From: Simmondsia chinensis
Taxonomy: Eukaryota > Streptophyta > Magnoliopsida > Caryophyllales > Simmondsiaceae
Length of the DNA: 64,000 nucleotides
NCBI GenBank assembly: GCA_018398585.1
Contig: JAGTTD010000018.1
Span: forward strand, 10,733,501-10,797,500
Direction: 5' to 3'
In this document: positions 10,784-22,591 of the stretch, piece after piece
How positions within the stretch are numbered: the first letter of the stretch is position 1
Layout of the letters: each line of letters begins with the position of its first letter
The notes under the pieces: model-generated
Databases searched by the model: none
What the model saw: only the letters and a program-made list of their open reading frames with translations
What the model was told of the DNA's origin: nothing
Made by a program: the position numbers and the translations under genes

Positions 10784-11122
10784 TGTTATAATTCAAGATC
10801 AAACTTTAATTATAACTTGAATTTAGAGTTGGGGTGAGAAAAAGAAGGGAAAGAGATGAGAATCATAGAAGAAAATTGAGATGAGAGGATAAGAGTTGTT
10901 TAATTTTCATTGAATGATGCTCATTACACTCTAAGTCTTCTATTTATATTAATTGAAAGATAGCTAAAACAATCAAAGAACCCATAGTCCACTAAAGCCA
11001 ATTTCCCGCCAAAAACATCAAGAATAACTAACAAACCTGCTAAAAGCCTTATTTGAACTTTAATAAGAAAATTACATCAAAATTTACTAAGATCAATATA
11101 AGAATCCTCCACGGTCATGACA
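10784..11122 (-). repeat. 5' LTR of gypsy element 5613-11122
   Basis: 339 bp. It differs from the 3' LTR by a small duplication near the inner end and scattered changes. Minus-strand TATAAATA at 10941-10948. Confidence 0.9.
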
Positions 11123-11126
11123 TTAG

Positions 11127-12199
11127 TGTTGGCACGTGTGCCAAGCACGTGCCAATTATTTAAGTTTATTTCCTCTTTTTATTTATTCATTTTAAGCTTT
11201 GTTTTTATTTTGTAATCCACACATGTATGAATTCATCTCGTAAATTTTGTTTAGCAAAATAAATGTACTCATCTCATAAATTCATATTAAATGTTTTTAG
11301 CCGGTATATTATTAGATGCTTGTGAAGAGACCTTAGACACAACGTAATTCTAGATCCAAATGAGTCAAATATTATCATCTTATGATAACATTTGATTAAC
11401 ATTTAGTAAAACATAATTCCACTAAATAAGTGTTACTGCACTCTAAAATTAAATACATTTGTTCAATAATTCCCAAATTGATATTATATTAATGATTGAC
11501 CCCTCTATTAAATATCATGAGAAATTATAATTTAAACTACTATCATTATATTTCTCACATTTTTTCTTTAAGTCCCTGACTTACCCTTTCAAAAAATGTT
11601 ATGACACATAACATATTTTTTGTATCAATTATAGTGATAATCACTTGGAAGACTTTGGTCAAAGATTATCAATTTCCCAACGCTTGCAAATCTACCCAAA
11701 AAGATATATCTGTCTCAAAGAGGCAGTAAAGTGATACACACTATGAGCATGAGTCCAAGACAATCTCAAGATATAGAGTCATCTCCTTAACATAAAGAAC
11801 TATTTATTTCTTGCAATAGTTAAGAAACAAATAATTTTAGTGGTCAAGCTCAGTGTTCCAATCTTATTGCAAAACACCAATGTGATAGTTCTTGATTCTC
11901 TATCTACATTACACAAGTCATCTCATATACCATATTATAATCTTATTAGACAAGTTATCCACACTTATTATGCACTACAAATTACAATTTGGATTTAAAT
12001 TTATCCATGGCTCAATCTTATTGACTACTTAAACAAAACTTTGACATCGCATCTTGGACTATGGCCATCTTATAAAACGTTTTAGAAAATATTCACATGT
12101 ATGTTTGACTCGTAAAACATAATCAAACACAAAATAAATAAAAATTTTTTATTAATATTTGAAAAAAGTTATTGCATTTTCATGACACTATTCCCAACA
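11127..12199 (-). repeat. Probable solo LTR
   Basis: The plus strand begins TGTTGGCACG and ends TTCCCAACA. Read on the minus strand it begins TGTTGGGAATAGTGTCATGA, resembling the start of the large copia LTRs at 33208 and 39649 (TGTTAGGAACAGTGTCCTGA). No coding sequence adjoins it. Flanking 5-mers (ATTAG, TAAAG) do not match, and the gypsy element inserted exactly at its left edge. Assignment as a solo LTR is likely but not proven. Confidence 0.55.
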
Positions 12200-13195
12200 T
12201 AAAGTGTGTTACTTTTTAGCACATTGCCTCACAGAGAAGTCATTCAAAGACTGCTCTAGTTTTCCCTCATTACTCTGCTTAAGTCTTTTGAGCATTGCAA
12301 GAATAGCCGTCAGATCGATACACTTATGCTTGTAAATGTTTTCATTACCTCCGCTATCACAATCAAGGTTCAAGTTCCCGCAAGGAATGGGATTGATTTA
12401 AAGGGTGTCTGAATTCTTGCTCAATTAAGGTCAGGCCTTATGCAACGTCGCCCTTGAGGGTGGTAATTCTTCATGTTTGCACCCATTTGGAAATGGTCTA
12501 GTTTTAGATTTTGACCCTCCACTATGGGTGGACAAGTGTTAACTTAGCCTCCCATGGTGGTAGCCAAAAAATATATTTTTGTTCTTTGTATTGGTTTGTT
12601 CTGTGTGGGTGTGTGTGATCTTTGTAAAGAAATATGTGATCAAACAAAGATGCACCTCGGGACTTAAAGCAACTTAAGATAGAGTCTAATTTTGAACTGC
12701 ACATATTTGACCACATTCAATGACCTCGAGACAAGGGTTGATACTTTATGTGAATCCGACTTCTATTTTTAGTTAATATGTGGATTCTGCTATTGCTACA
12801 ATGAAGGATACTTTGATTAAATATTTTTGGTACTTTTTAGTTAGATAGTTGCAGAAAAATAGAGAAGATATGGACTTGGCCAAAGGGCAATTGAGATGAT
12901 GGAGCAAAGCCCATAGACACCTTACCTCGTACACTTAAGAGCTAGGAACTGCAGTGGAGACAAGTTTAAGATATCAACAGCCTATCGCAAGCTCGAGTCT
13001 AAGTATTTTTACACCTGATACCCTTTGCTCGAGATAACCTGTATGAGTTTAAGCATGACAAGATTTAGATTAAGTGAACCATATTTGGGTCATTAGATTA
13101 GGATTAATACATATCAAGGTAAAAGCTTTGGTTGTCAAAGCCCTAAAATTGTAACTCAAACCTAAATTTACATGATGCACTATGCTATGTCACTA
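12200..13195. other. No recognisable feature
   Basis: Unique-looking, moderately AT-rich sequence. The 64-codon open frame near 12522-12716 (minus) has no motif and is probably chance. Confidence 0.5.
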
Positions 13196-14255
13196 ACTGA
13201 AGACCACTGCAAATCAAGCTTAAGGGCTAGGCCGTCAAAGCCTTAAGTTGATGGCGCTAAACTTACTTTTTCAATAAGGGTCAGGGATAGAGACCATTGT
13301 AGGAGGGGACACCTTCCCGTGCACTATAGCTAAGCACCATGTCGTATTGTTGAAGAGCAAGACATAAGTTATAACTACAGCTACTTTTGCGGAAAGGAAA
13401 AAGTCAAGCACTAATGTGTCAAAATGGAATGAAGATACTGAAGAGTTGTTACTGATGCTGGGACTCTTTGCTCAACAGCGTGAGCCCTTTATTTATAGAC
13501 TAAAATTCCTAACTGTTGTGTTCTTGTTTGGCCACATATTCCCGCACTTTTGGCCTCCGTGCTTCCACAACCTTGGACCAAATTTGAATATGCTTTGATG
13601 CATGTGCTCGAGGTCAAATGGTCTTCCCCACATTTGTTCATGTTTACTTGAATTTCCTTAAGGCCCATGCTAGCTTTTGTTACGTGCTACAAATAACCAT
13701 CTCGAGCTTAGGTAGTTATCTTTCCCACAGTGCTCCTGGCAATACGCTCGAGTGCGAGCTTAAAGTCCAGTAGGCCACCTTGAGCGTCTATATTTTAAGG
13801 ACTTTAGTTATTCGGACTGTAATATTTCAGACGATGTTGCTTCCTCTCCTCGAGCTTCCCGTATCATGAGCGTCTCAAATGTTGAAAACCGTGCCCTTTT
13901 AAAGTCAAATGATGTCAGTCCAACTCCCTCGAGTTGGGGGTGTAAATAGGTTCTACCTCCTCCTGAATCTCTTCTTCGTTTATTCTGCCATCTCCAACCG
14001 CATGTCCTTCAATTTAAAAGTGCTTACCCGGTCTCACCATAGTGACCCATCTCATGCAGTGACCCATCTCACCACACTTGAACAACGTGTGCTCAATTTA
14101 TTACCTTGGCAACTTAGTATGTTCGGATTCGCCATAATTTGTTTCCCTGCTAGTTTTTGGGCACTAATATTGGTTGTCATCCTACCCTGATTAGATTCAA
14201 GCCCTCCTACTTAACCACTCTAGCAAATTTTTCACCTAGCTGTCTCTGTTGCTTC
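13196..14255 (-). other. Degraded LTR-retrotransposon sequence, unresolved
   Basis: This lies downstream (minus sense) of a gypsy gag remnant. It holds a minus-strand TATAAATAAA at 13488-13497 and repeated CTCGAG-containing stretches (13020-13930). No LTR pair or pol domain could be delimited. Confidence 0.35.
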
Positions 14256-14840
14256 TCAACTTGTAAGACTCTTTGGTTTGTCCAAAACATAAAAGATGTC
14301 GAACATGTATAACACTTCTTTAATTGACTCCCTCAATTCTATAATATACCTATCCGCCAATTGTTCCTCTGATTTCGCCAAGTCTTTTCTCGCCACCAAG
14401 GCAAAAAACTTCGTTGTGTTGCCCTTTACTGTATGAGAACCTTGGCACAAATTTTGGAACCGCTGGTACACAAGTTTGACATGATTATAGAGAAGGACGG
14501 TGCTAGGCATGTGCTTCTTTATATGTTCCTAAGTCTCAATCTTAGCCCTCCCCTGCGTAACCCTCGCGTGCTTTAATTGCAGTCGGCAAACAACAACTCT
14601 CTACCTTAATGTAGTCACAAGTAAACTAGCCTACTTGTGTTGAGGAACCTTCTTGTATTCAAGAACCTCTTCTACTAACGCCAACCAATCCAAGAATTCC
14701 CCTAGTTGCCTATCTCACTTTAGCATTCTAGAATCTTAGTCTATAGATTAGATTCCCAATGCCTTCCTTCTGAGTATTCGAACATACCTGAAGTTATAGC
14801 CTCTCCCTCTTAAGGTTTCGCTCATTGGCAGCCTCCCTGA
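14256..14840 (-). pseudogene. gag: Gypsy gag remnant
   Basis: The minus-strand frame 14256-14510 reads YQRFQNLCQGSHTV, FFALVARKDLAKSEEQLADR and MFDIFYV, the conserved retrotransposon gag domain of Ty3/gypsy elements. In-frame continuation to about 14560 (EHIKKHMPST) is interrupted by a stop. Weaker gag leader sequence continues to about 14840. No protease, RT or integrase follows, so pol was deleted or lies outside recognition. Confidence 0.75.
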
Positions 14841-15080
14841 TGAAAGGATTGTTAGATATTTGCTCTGTTTCTTCCTCTCCTCCCATGTCTTGTGGTTGTT
14901 AAGGCTGAGCTGTTTGGTTAGGCTTCGTGCCCAATTGCTTCAGACTCACCTTTATGTGCTGGAATCTTGTGTCAATTTCCTCGAACATCCTATACAAATG
15001 GCATTAAGCATCTCTCTCATAAACATCACCTATGGGGGCATGCCTCTATCTACCACGGGTCATGACAGAAGTGTATTTAC

Positions 15081-15092
15081 CTCTAATACCAA
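15081..15092 (-). other. Primer-binding site of the decayed gypsy element
   Basis: The minus strand reads TTGGTATTAGAG upstream of the gag remnant, close to the Met-tRNA primer complement. It marks the inner edge of a 5' LTR beginning near 15097. Confidence 0.6.
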
Positions 15093-15096
15093 CCGA

Positions 15097-15321
15097 TGCA
15101 ACACCAAGGATGATTAGATGAAGTTGTAAGGATTCAACATCCTTCCTTTAGTTCTCTTATTAAAGCTAAGAAGAATAAAGGGAAAGCCCTCAATCTCGCA
15201 ACTCTTTCTAGAGAACAAGACAAAAAAAATTTATACTCAATTGAAATCAAGGGAAAAACTTCCAAATAAACTAAGGCTAATTAATCCTATTTATAGAACT
15301 AGAATCCTACTAGTTTCATAA
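15097..15321 (-). repeat. Inner part of a 5' LTR, interrupted by a MITE
   Basis: It begins TGCAACACCAAGG beside the primer site. A minus-strand TATAAATAGG lies near 15284-15294. The LTR must continue beyond the MITE (after 16184), but its outer end could not be fixed and no second LTR was found. Confidence 0.5.
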
Positions 15322-16181
15322 GGTTCGTTTGGCACATGGAATTGGAGCTTGGGAACCAAGAATTCCAATTACGTTGTTTGGATCACCTATTGCAAATTGA
15401 ATTACGATACCACTACTGAATTTCATGAAATCTAATCTTAATTGAAAATCATAAATTTCAATTCTTTAGGGTGGCGGCGAGAAAATTGCAATTTCATATC
15501 AATTCCACTGACTTGAAGCCCAAAATGACCCTATTTGGTTAACAAAATCCAATATAACTTAAAATTGAAAGACTTAGACACATCTTAATTTGACCCGAAT
15601 TCCGAAATCACTCAACTTGAATGATTTGAGCCTAAAATGACCATAATCAAGATAAGTTAAGAAGTGACCAACTCGATTGATCCAAGACCCGATATGACTC
15701 AAATCAAGAAAAGGAAACTACTTCACTCGAATAGGACATAACTAGGCTAAGCCCAATGTCAAAATGACCCAACTCAATTGACCTGAGACCTAATTTGACC
15801 AAACCCAAATGACCCCACTTGTCTCACCTTTAGCCTAAATTTGAACTAACCCAAGATAACCCGAAATTTGAAATGACGCAACCCATTTGACCTGAAGCTA
15901 AGATGACTCAAGCTCAAAATGACCTAAACCAACTCAAACTTACTGATTATACCTTCAGTCCCGAAAAGATTGAACCTGATTGACGAACTACCCTAGCTTA
16001 TTCAAAACTCAAAATGCTCCAACTTTATTGACCAAAAACTCGTGATGACTTGAATAATTATGGAATTATATTTCCATCCTCCGATTTCTTTGATTAACCA
16101 AATAATAGAATTTCAATTTTGCCAAAATTGGAATTGGAATTACAAAGAGTCCAATTCTGATTTCATGCGTCAAGCAGAGCC
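15322..16181. mobile_element. PIF/Harbinger-type MITE, 860 bp
   Basis: Flanked by TAA on both sides (15319-15321, 16182-16184). The imperfect terminal inverted repeats are GGTTCGTTTGGCACATGGAA and, from the other end, GGCTCTGCTTGACGCATGAA. Termini with a TTTGG core and a TAA duplication fit Tourist/Harbinger elements. The interior (about 15480-16040) is a degenerate array of phrases like AAATGACCCAACTCAATTGA. No transposase is encoded. Confidence 0.75.
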
Positions 16182-16184
16182 TAA

Positions 16185-16983
16185 GTCTATTCTAAATTAG
16201 AAAGACAAATCCAAAACCCAAATAAATGACAATCCTATTTAGGCCTAAATTCTACCTGCTAGAAAATATAAGGAAAACGTGCTAAATGGCAAAGAGAATT
16301 AGAAAACAGATCAAAGTCCGGGGTTCTCAAAGGAGGGCTCCTTCTACAAGCCGCCTTTTCACTCGCCAACTCAACATACTCGCAAATTGACTTACTTGCC
16401 AACTTACTTGACTGGTAGCTTAATAAGCTTGAAACTCGAGTTGCATCATTTACCAAGTTAAGGAAAAACAACTTGTATAAATTGATTCACCCACCCTCAA
16501 ATTTTCTATGTGGGATAAAACACCTTGAACAAAATTAATGCACCTTCATTTCTAATGAACACAAAGGAAAAGACGAAGTAAATGAGAAAGGAAACAATGG
16601 CCCACCTTAGATACTAGATCAGTTATTATATTTGCCTCCCGAAAACAATAATTGAGCCCATGTATTCGTAATTATTGCATGTTACAAAAACATCTAATAA
16701 ACTATACTCAATTTATAAGAAAAAATGTATTGTGGTATCTCATATTTGCCTTCTAGCATCCCCACGGAGATCCCTTTGACATTTTTGCAATCCTCTGTCA
16801 TTGTTGTATGCTATTTTGTTATAGCACCACGTGAATTGTGCAGAAAAGAATTATTGAAAAGATCCTGGAGATGATTTCTTTTATTTAGTTTGTCTTTTTT
16901 TATAAATAGTTTGTTTGATTGGGAATACTTTTGAGTCTAAAATTTTAGTATTTAAACGTATGAGATCGAACAGTAAAATCAAT
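16185..16983. other. Unresolved sequence, probably outer part of the split LTR
   Basis: It should include the remainder of the LTR interrupted at 15322. No gene or clear end is seen. The sequence becomes AT-rich towards the hAT target. Confidence 0.35.
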
Positions 16984-17029
16984 ACCTGTACTAGGGGTAT
17001 ACATGGGTCGGGTGATACCTAGTGGTGGC

Positions 17030-20000
17030 CAATGGGCCGGGTCGGCCCGGAAACCGGCTCGGCCCTGCCCGTTTATGGCCCGGCCTGGCCTGCATGGCAC
17101 TGTAGCCGGCCCGGGCCCAGGCCCGAGGTCCCCCAGGCCGGGCCTCAGGCCTAATTTTTTCAGGGCCTGGGCCCGGCCCGGCCCAAAAGAGCCGTTGGCT
17201 TTGTTGTTGTACAGAGGCAACGGCTCCTTTTTTACAAAAAAACAAAAAAAAAATTATATTTTTTTTTCTATAAATACTTAAACCTCCCCAACTCATTTTC
17301 TCACAAAATCTTCAATTCTCTCTTCTCTCTCTATACATTCATCATCTCCCGTCTTCTCTAATTTGCTAATTGCAAAATTGTACTCTAAAGTTCGAAGTTC
17401 ATAAAGTATTTGGCTGAAGTGTGAATTTCATTGTTCTCCCGTTTCGGTAATTGTAGTATCGTAATTTTTTTTGATTCGCATTTTTAGTTATTTAATTTGC
17501 ATTACTACTGGCATTTTATAAATAATAATCATTTATACTAATATGGCACACAACTCTTCATCATCTGGAGCCGGTCGTGCTAGTTCTAGCTCTTCTCGGC
17601 CACCCAGAATCCCTAAAAGGACTAGAATTGTCTTACTTGATACTGAAGAATGAGCTTTTATACAACCAGACCGAACACCCCAATACACTGATGATAGCAT
17701 AGATTATAACTTTTCACAACCATAAGATTATCATGAGTCAGGTAGTGGTGGGGTTGGAGGCCCACAAAATGATGAAGAACCCACCCCCACCACCGATGCC
17801 CAGCCTGAAACTAGTACCTTGACTAGTAGGCATACAACTAGTGGGGTATGGAAGCACTTTACCCCTAATAAGATAACTAATAAAGCAACCTGTAAATTAT
17901 GTGACCCACCTAAGCATTTTAGCCATCAACCCGGCAGTGGGACGGGCACACTAAATAGACATATACTTCGGTGCCACCCCGAGCAATTCCCGGAAAAGAG
18001 CCAACAACATTTAGTACAGCAAGTGACTGGTGCACTTGCTAATTTTAGCTAAATATGTAATTTTGAGTGAAAGGCCTTTTAGTACCGGCGAAAACCCACA
18101 TTTCGTCGACTACCTCCAATGAAATGTGAACCCCGCCATTGTGAGGATTCCTCGGAACACCGTAAAGCGGGACGCTTTTACGTTGTACCACAATCTTAAA
18201 ATTGGGATACATACACTTTTTGCGACGAACATGAGCATGTTCTCGTTGACGTCGGACGTATGGACGTCCAAACCCGGCCAACCTTATATGTGCATAACGG
18301 CACACTGGACCGATGAATCCTTCATCATCCAGAAGAGAATAATTCATTTTGGGCTTTTAGATTGCCCCCATACTGCCGAGGTAATTACAGGTGCGATTAT
18401 GTCGGCAGTCCGCGATTGGGGCATAGAACAACGTATCTTCAGTATTACGTTTGACAATGCTTCCAATAACACTGCATCCATAGCACATTTAATTAGGAAA
18501 ATGAGACCCATGTTAGGTGGGAAGTGTTTTCATGTTCATTGCATCTGTCACATTTTGCATTTAATGGTAATGGATGGTTTAGATCTTATAGACGCATCCC
18601 TTGCCACCTTAAGATCTGTAATAATATCAATTAAAGCATCCGTCGCTAGGAAAAAAGGATTTAAAAATATATATAGGTTGCATAACATAGAATATAAACA
18701 ATTTAAATTAGACTCCAAACCTAGGTGGTCGTCTACGGTAGTAATGTTAGAGCGCATTCTACCATACAAAGACGCTCTGATGGAATTCGCCCAGGAAAAT
18801 CGTGTAGAATGGCGGGATTACAACCTGGACGGTATACATTGGGAAACAATAGATGAAATTTGTATATTTTTTAGCATGTTTAAAGACGCGACAACATTTT
18901 TTTCGGGTTGCTACTATCCGACTATGCCTCAAGCAATATCAACATTGCTTGATATTGTAAATTGGATGGTGGGTAATCAATCCAACCCCATTTTGTTCGT
19001 ATCAATTACGGCAGTGAAAGAAAAGTTTGCCAAATATTTTTCTGAACTACCTCTTACTTATTGCTTTGCAACTATTTTAGACCCTCGTTGTAAACGCAGG
19101 GGTTTCAACTTGTTTTGCCAACATTTTTTTAAATATTTGCATCCTACTCTTAACGTCGACACTTTCATTGCCGATGTCAATAACGACTTGCATAATTTAT
19201 TTTCTTAGTATTCTCGTAAATTATCATTTAATAATCTTAGTGCTATTGCAGTAGGATCTTCCACATCTAGTGGAAGTAGTTCACACATGTCATATTCGTG
19301 GAAGCTGTTGGATCAATTTACGCCCGCTGTAGCCCCCACGTCATGTGCCGAGCTAGATTATTACTTGCGGACACCGTTGGTCCATATTTTCGGGCCGCCG
19401 GCCAACCCGCATTTTGACCTTTTACAATGGTGGAACACAAACCAAACCCAATATCCCGTGCCTTCCACCATGGCACGTGATATACTAAGCTGTCCGGTGT
19501 CTTCAGTAGCATCGGAGTGTGCTTTTAGTCTTGGTGGCAGGTTGCTTGGAACGAAGAGGGCAAAGCTATCGCCGTCGAGCTTGGAGATGTCTGTGTGCTT
19601 GAAGGATTGGCTGCTAGCTGAGGCAAGAGATCAACAGAGAATGAAGATGGATTCATCGAGCGATGAAGAAGATGACCGAACAACTGATACTTCAAATGAT
19701 GGCGTAGAAACCCCCCAATATGACTGATATCAAGATTCAAGACTTTTGAATGTTAATTATTTATTTTCAAATATTTACGTCAAAAGATGACCGCACACTC
19801 CATATGTCAAACTTTATATTTTTTGATAAATAAATTTGTATTTTTAAATATTAGGCCCCAACTTTGTATTTGTATTTGATACGTTATTTTTTTACTGATA
19901 TTTTTTTGATAATTACTTGTTATATATTGTATTTTATTTATTACATATATTTAGTATTATTTTTTTTGAACATGTATACTTGGAAAGAAATATATTTGTA

Positions 20001-20191
20001 TCTCATATTATTTATCAATGAATTACAATAATTTTAGTACAAAACGACTATGTATTTTTTTAATTTTTTTTTAATTTAGTTAAAAAGGCCGGGCGCCCGC
20101 ACTATAGTGGGCCCGGGCCTGGTCCTGGGCAGGGCCTCCCGGGCCTAGGCCCAGGCCCGGCCCGGCCTGACCCGGCCCATGGCCACCACTA
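17030..20191 (+). mobile_element. hAT transposon with transposase pseudogene
   Basis: Target duplication GTGATACC (17022-17029) and GTAATACC (20192-20199), 7 of 8 identical. Terminal inverted repeats TAGTGGTGGCCAATGGGCCG and TAGTGGTGGCCATGGGCCGG. Both ends carry dense GGCCCGGGCC-type subterminal repeats (17030-17200 and 20090-20180), presumably transposase-binding sites, far more GC-rich than the surroundings. One BED-finger hAT transposase lies between them, inactivated by stops. Confidence 0.93.
17543..19727 (+). pseudogene. hAT (Ac-like) transposase with BED zinc finger
   Basis: Start ATG 17543 (MAHNSSSSG), then a serine-rich and acidic N-terminus. The BED finger (GVWKHFTPNK, ATCKLC, GTLNRHILRCH) lies at 17840-17975. 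The catalytic RNase H-like core has the first Asp in TSDVWTS, the second in FDNASNN, and the third acid in SSVASECAFS (about 19500-19530). The C-terminal hAT dimerisation region is LLGTKRAKLSP. Damage: TGA 17651, TAA 17723, a frameshift near 18050, TGA 18120, TAG 19206. The catalytic residues survive, which points to recent loss. The protein would excise and reinsert elements with matching ends. Confidence 0.93.
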
Positions 20192-20447
20192 GTAATACCC
20201 AAGACCCACCTAGCCCATATCAATTGGGTTGGATTGGATTGGGTCAATTTTCTTTAGTGGGTTTAACGGGTCCAAATCACTTTGTACCCATGGGTATCGG
20301 ATCTGGGTCCGGGTTTCCCATGAATAGGCATTGATTATGCAGGAGTATGTTATTTTTTTGAACCAATATAGGAGCATGTTCGAACATGTCTAAATTTAGT
20401 CTAAATTAGCCTATATAAAGTGAGCTAATCTTGTAACTCATCGAGCT

Positions 20448-21477
20448 AGGTACCTTGAGATTTGACTATTTATTACCTAGGTATCCTAATATTTGAATAT
20501 ATACAATAGGGAACCTCAAGGTTTAAAATTTTTGGTTATTTGCATCAAAGGTCCATGTACTTTTTTTATTATGTCAATTTAGTCCTTGTATTTTTGATTG
20601 TGTCAATTTAGTCCCTCTACAATTTAATCCTTTGGTCAAATTTAAGTCAAGTTATTGACGTAATTTTTAGCGATACAATTAGTTTAAATACAAGTAATCC
20701 ACAATAAATTCATCCATGGACTCTATTTAATCTAACTCGTGGCTAAATCATTTAAATTTTCATAAAACACTTGGGAATAATTTTACTTTAACGACCAATT
20801 CACACAATATCAATTATAGAGGGACTGAATAGATACAATTAAAGTACAAGGACTAAATTGAAACAATGAGCAAAGTACAAGGACTTTTGGTGTAAGTAAC
20901 CCAAAATTTCATCACCTAGCTATCATGTTGTTTTAAAATTTTATTCATTTAGTTACCGTTTCCTGAAATTCCATAAATTCTCCTTGGAAAGTGTCAAAGT
21001 GGAACATGAAGCCGATACTATATAAGTATCATCATTGAAATTGGATTTTGACAAAAAAAATTTAAAATTCGATCAATCTAGTATCTTTGTTGAAATTTGA
21101 TAGATTTTCATTAGAAAATGTTAAAATTGAACATGATTCCAATAATATATTGGTCTCTTTATTAGAATTTGATGATTTTTTGCCAAAAATGCTAACAAGA
21201 TTCTAACAATATTTAGATAGCTTACATCAACATCCGTGAATTTTTTATCATAATTTATTGAATCCTTGCTGAAAACATTGACATGAAATATTATTATAAT
21301 AATTATGTATAATATCAATATTTATGTATAAAATATGTCATATTTTTATAAAAATTCATCAAATTTAAACATAAGATACCTAATGTGATAAGATATTCAA
21401 AACCTTAGGATATCTCATTGCATATATTAAAATGTCAGGGTATCTATGTGATAAATGGTCAAACCTTAGGGTACTTA
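20448..21477. mobile_element. Inverted-repeat (MITE-like) element
   Basis: The left arm 20448-20501 (AGGTACCTTGAGATTTGACT...) is matched in inverted form by 21423-21476 (AAGTACCCTAAGGTTTGACC when read inward), over about 54 bp. A third degenerate copy of the left arm lies at 23411-23485. The exact ends and target duplication are not resolved. A smaller inverted-repeat element (20533-20902) is nested inside. Confidence 0.55.
20533..20902. mobile_element. MITE with about 30-bp inverted ends
   Basis: The ends GGTTATTTGCATCAAAGGTC and, inverted, GGGTTACTTACACCAAAAGT continue into CAATTTAGTCCTTGTA in both arms. AAAATTT occurs on both sides (20525-20531 and 20903-20909), a possible target duplication. 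There is no coding capacity. Confidence 0.6.
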
Positions 21478-21650
21478 AGTTATAATTTTTCAAATTTAAA
21501 AGAATGTTTTTTGATATGTTATCCCAAAATGACTTGACCTACCCAACCCGACCCGACCCGACCCCACCCAACTCAGAAATATTGTTTTACCGTTTTATGA
21601 GTCTGGGTTGGGTATGGGTCAAAAATTGGGTGGGTCACAATGGTTCTAGA

Positions 21651-22235
21651 TAAAGCTGTTAGAATCGGGGTTCTACTTAGGATTGTTAGGGGTTTATGAA
21701 ATTGGAATCGTAGGATCGAATCAAAAATTGTAAGATTCTACTTTTAAGGCATAAAATCAATTTTGAACACTCACCCATCAGTTTAATCTTTTTGAAAAAT
21801 TTCTTTGACATAGTATTAGAGTCTTATTGACTCCGAGGTCACGAGCTCAAATTCCAATAACCTCCACTTTCAATATTAAATAATTTAAGCACAAGATATA
21901 AGGTTATAACTAAAAATTAAGCTTATTTTAAGTTTCTTGAGAATATATAAATATTTAATTTAACTTTCTTTTACTTCAGGTTAAAAAATTACGTTCATTT
22001 ATAATATATGCATGAAAATTTTTGCTTTTTTGCTTATTATGTATGCATGGTAATATCGAGGTAGGATCGGTAGAATCGTAAAATCGTATTATGATCCTAT
22101 CCAATAGTTTTGTTTAATATCAATAGATTGTAAGATTCTATAAAATTAAGATTCTACTTAGAATCCGGATCGATCAACGATTGTAGGATCTTAGAATCGT
22201 AAGATTCTAAGATCCGTATTGGGAGTTTAATAACC
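21651..22235. mobile_element. Mutator-type MITE (probable)
   Basis: The perfect 11-bp direct repeat ATGGTTCTAGA (21640-21650 and 22236-22246) brackets a 585-bp AT-rich insert. Removing it rejoins the hAT end sensibly (...TCTAGA-CCCAACC). The interior has many short palindromes of AGAATCGTAAGATTCT type. A 9-11-bp duplication suggests a Mutator-like transposase; the terminal inverted repeats are weak. Confidence 0.6.
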
Positions 22236-22405
22236 ATGGTTCTAGACCCAACCTACCAAAACCCGACCCATGAACACCCCTAACCTGTACACAGGAAATA
22301 TATTTGATTATATTTTCAATATAAAATATAATATTATTAAATTATAAAATTATTAAAATTGATTTTATTTTTCATAATTTTATAACTTTATTTCATGTGT
22401 ATTGT

Positions 22406-22591
22406 TAAGCGTGCTTGGGCGAGAGTAGTATCAGGATGGGTGACCTCCTGGGAAGTCATCACCCTCAGGTTTGGGGCACTGGGAAACAGCCTCTCTTCAG
22501 GTTAACACCCTGAAGGGGGAAGGCTGTGTACATCAGCCCCCCCAGACCCTAAGTAGGCGGGAGCCCTTGAGGCACTGGGTATGTTCCTTTT
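22406..22591 (+). mobile_element. 5S rRNA-derived SINE, copy B (5'-truncated)
   Basis: Perfect 19-bp target duplication TTTATTTCATGTGTATTGT (22387-22405 and 22592-22610). The insert begins inside the 5S part (TAAGCGTGCTTGGGCGAGAG) and continues through GGGTGACCTCCTGGGAAGTC. It then carries the same body as copy A (CAGCCTCTCTTCAGGTTAAC, CCCTTGAGGCACTGGG) and ends in a T-run. The 5' truncation and long duplication fit LINE-driven target-primed integration. The 3' T-run is where the poly(T)-type SINE tail should be. Confidence 0.9.

Larger units (their letters stand above)
5613..11122 (-). mobile_element. Ty3/gypsy chromodomain retrotransposon, inactivated
   Basis: The LTRs 5613-5939 and 10784-11122 are near-copies (TGYTATAATTC...GTCATGRCA). 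TTAG precedes the left LTR (5609-5612) and follows the right one (11123-11126), a probable target duplication. On the minus strand the 5' LTR is at the right, with a Met-tRNA-like primer site directly inside. The order is gag, protease, RT, RNase H, integrase and chromodomain, the Ty3/gypsy chromovirus order. A SINE interrupts protease. RT has lost a catalytic Asp and the integrase zinc finger has lost a Cys, so the copy is dead. Confidence 0.93.
16992..22282. mobile_element. hAT-type element hosting nested insertions
   Basis: Terminal inverted repeats start TAGGGGTATACATGGGTCGG (left) and TAGGGGTGTTCATGGGTCGG (right, inverted). The perfect 8-bp target duplication ACCTGTAC lies at 16984-16991 and 22283-22290, diagnostic of hAT. 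Both subterminal regions are rich in GGGTCGGGT/ACCCGACCC (to about 20330 and from about 21530). It encodes no transposase of its own. It carries an inserted hAT (17030-20191), an inverted-repeat element (20448-21477) and a MITE (21651-22235). Confidence 0.85.

Noticed and set aside
12522..12716. 64-codon minus-strand open frame
   Set aside because: No motif, no context, length expected by chance in this composition.
16945..17296. Open frames of 90-100 codons on both strands, rich in Gly, Pro, Ala and Arg
   Set aside because: They come from the GC-rich terminal repeats of the hAT element and read through in several frames at once; no gene signal.
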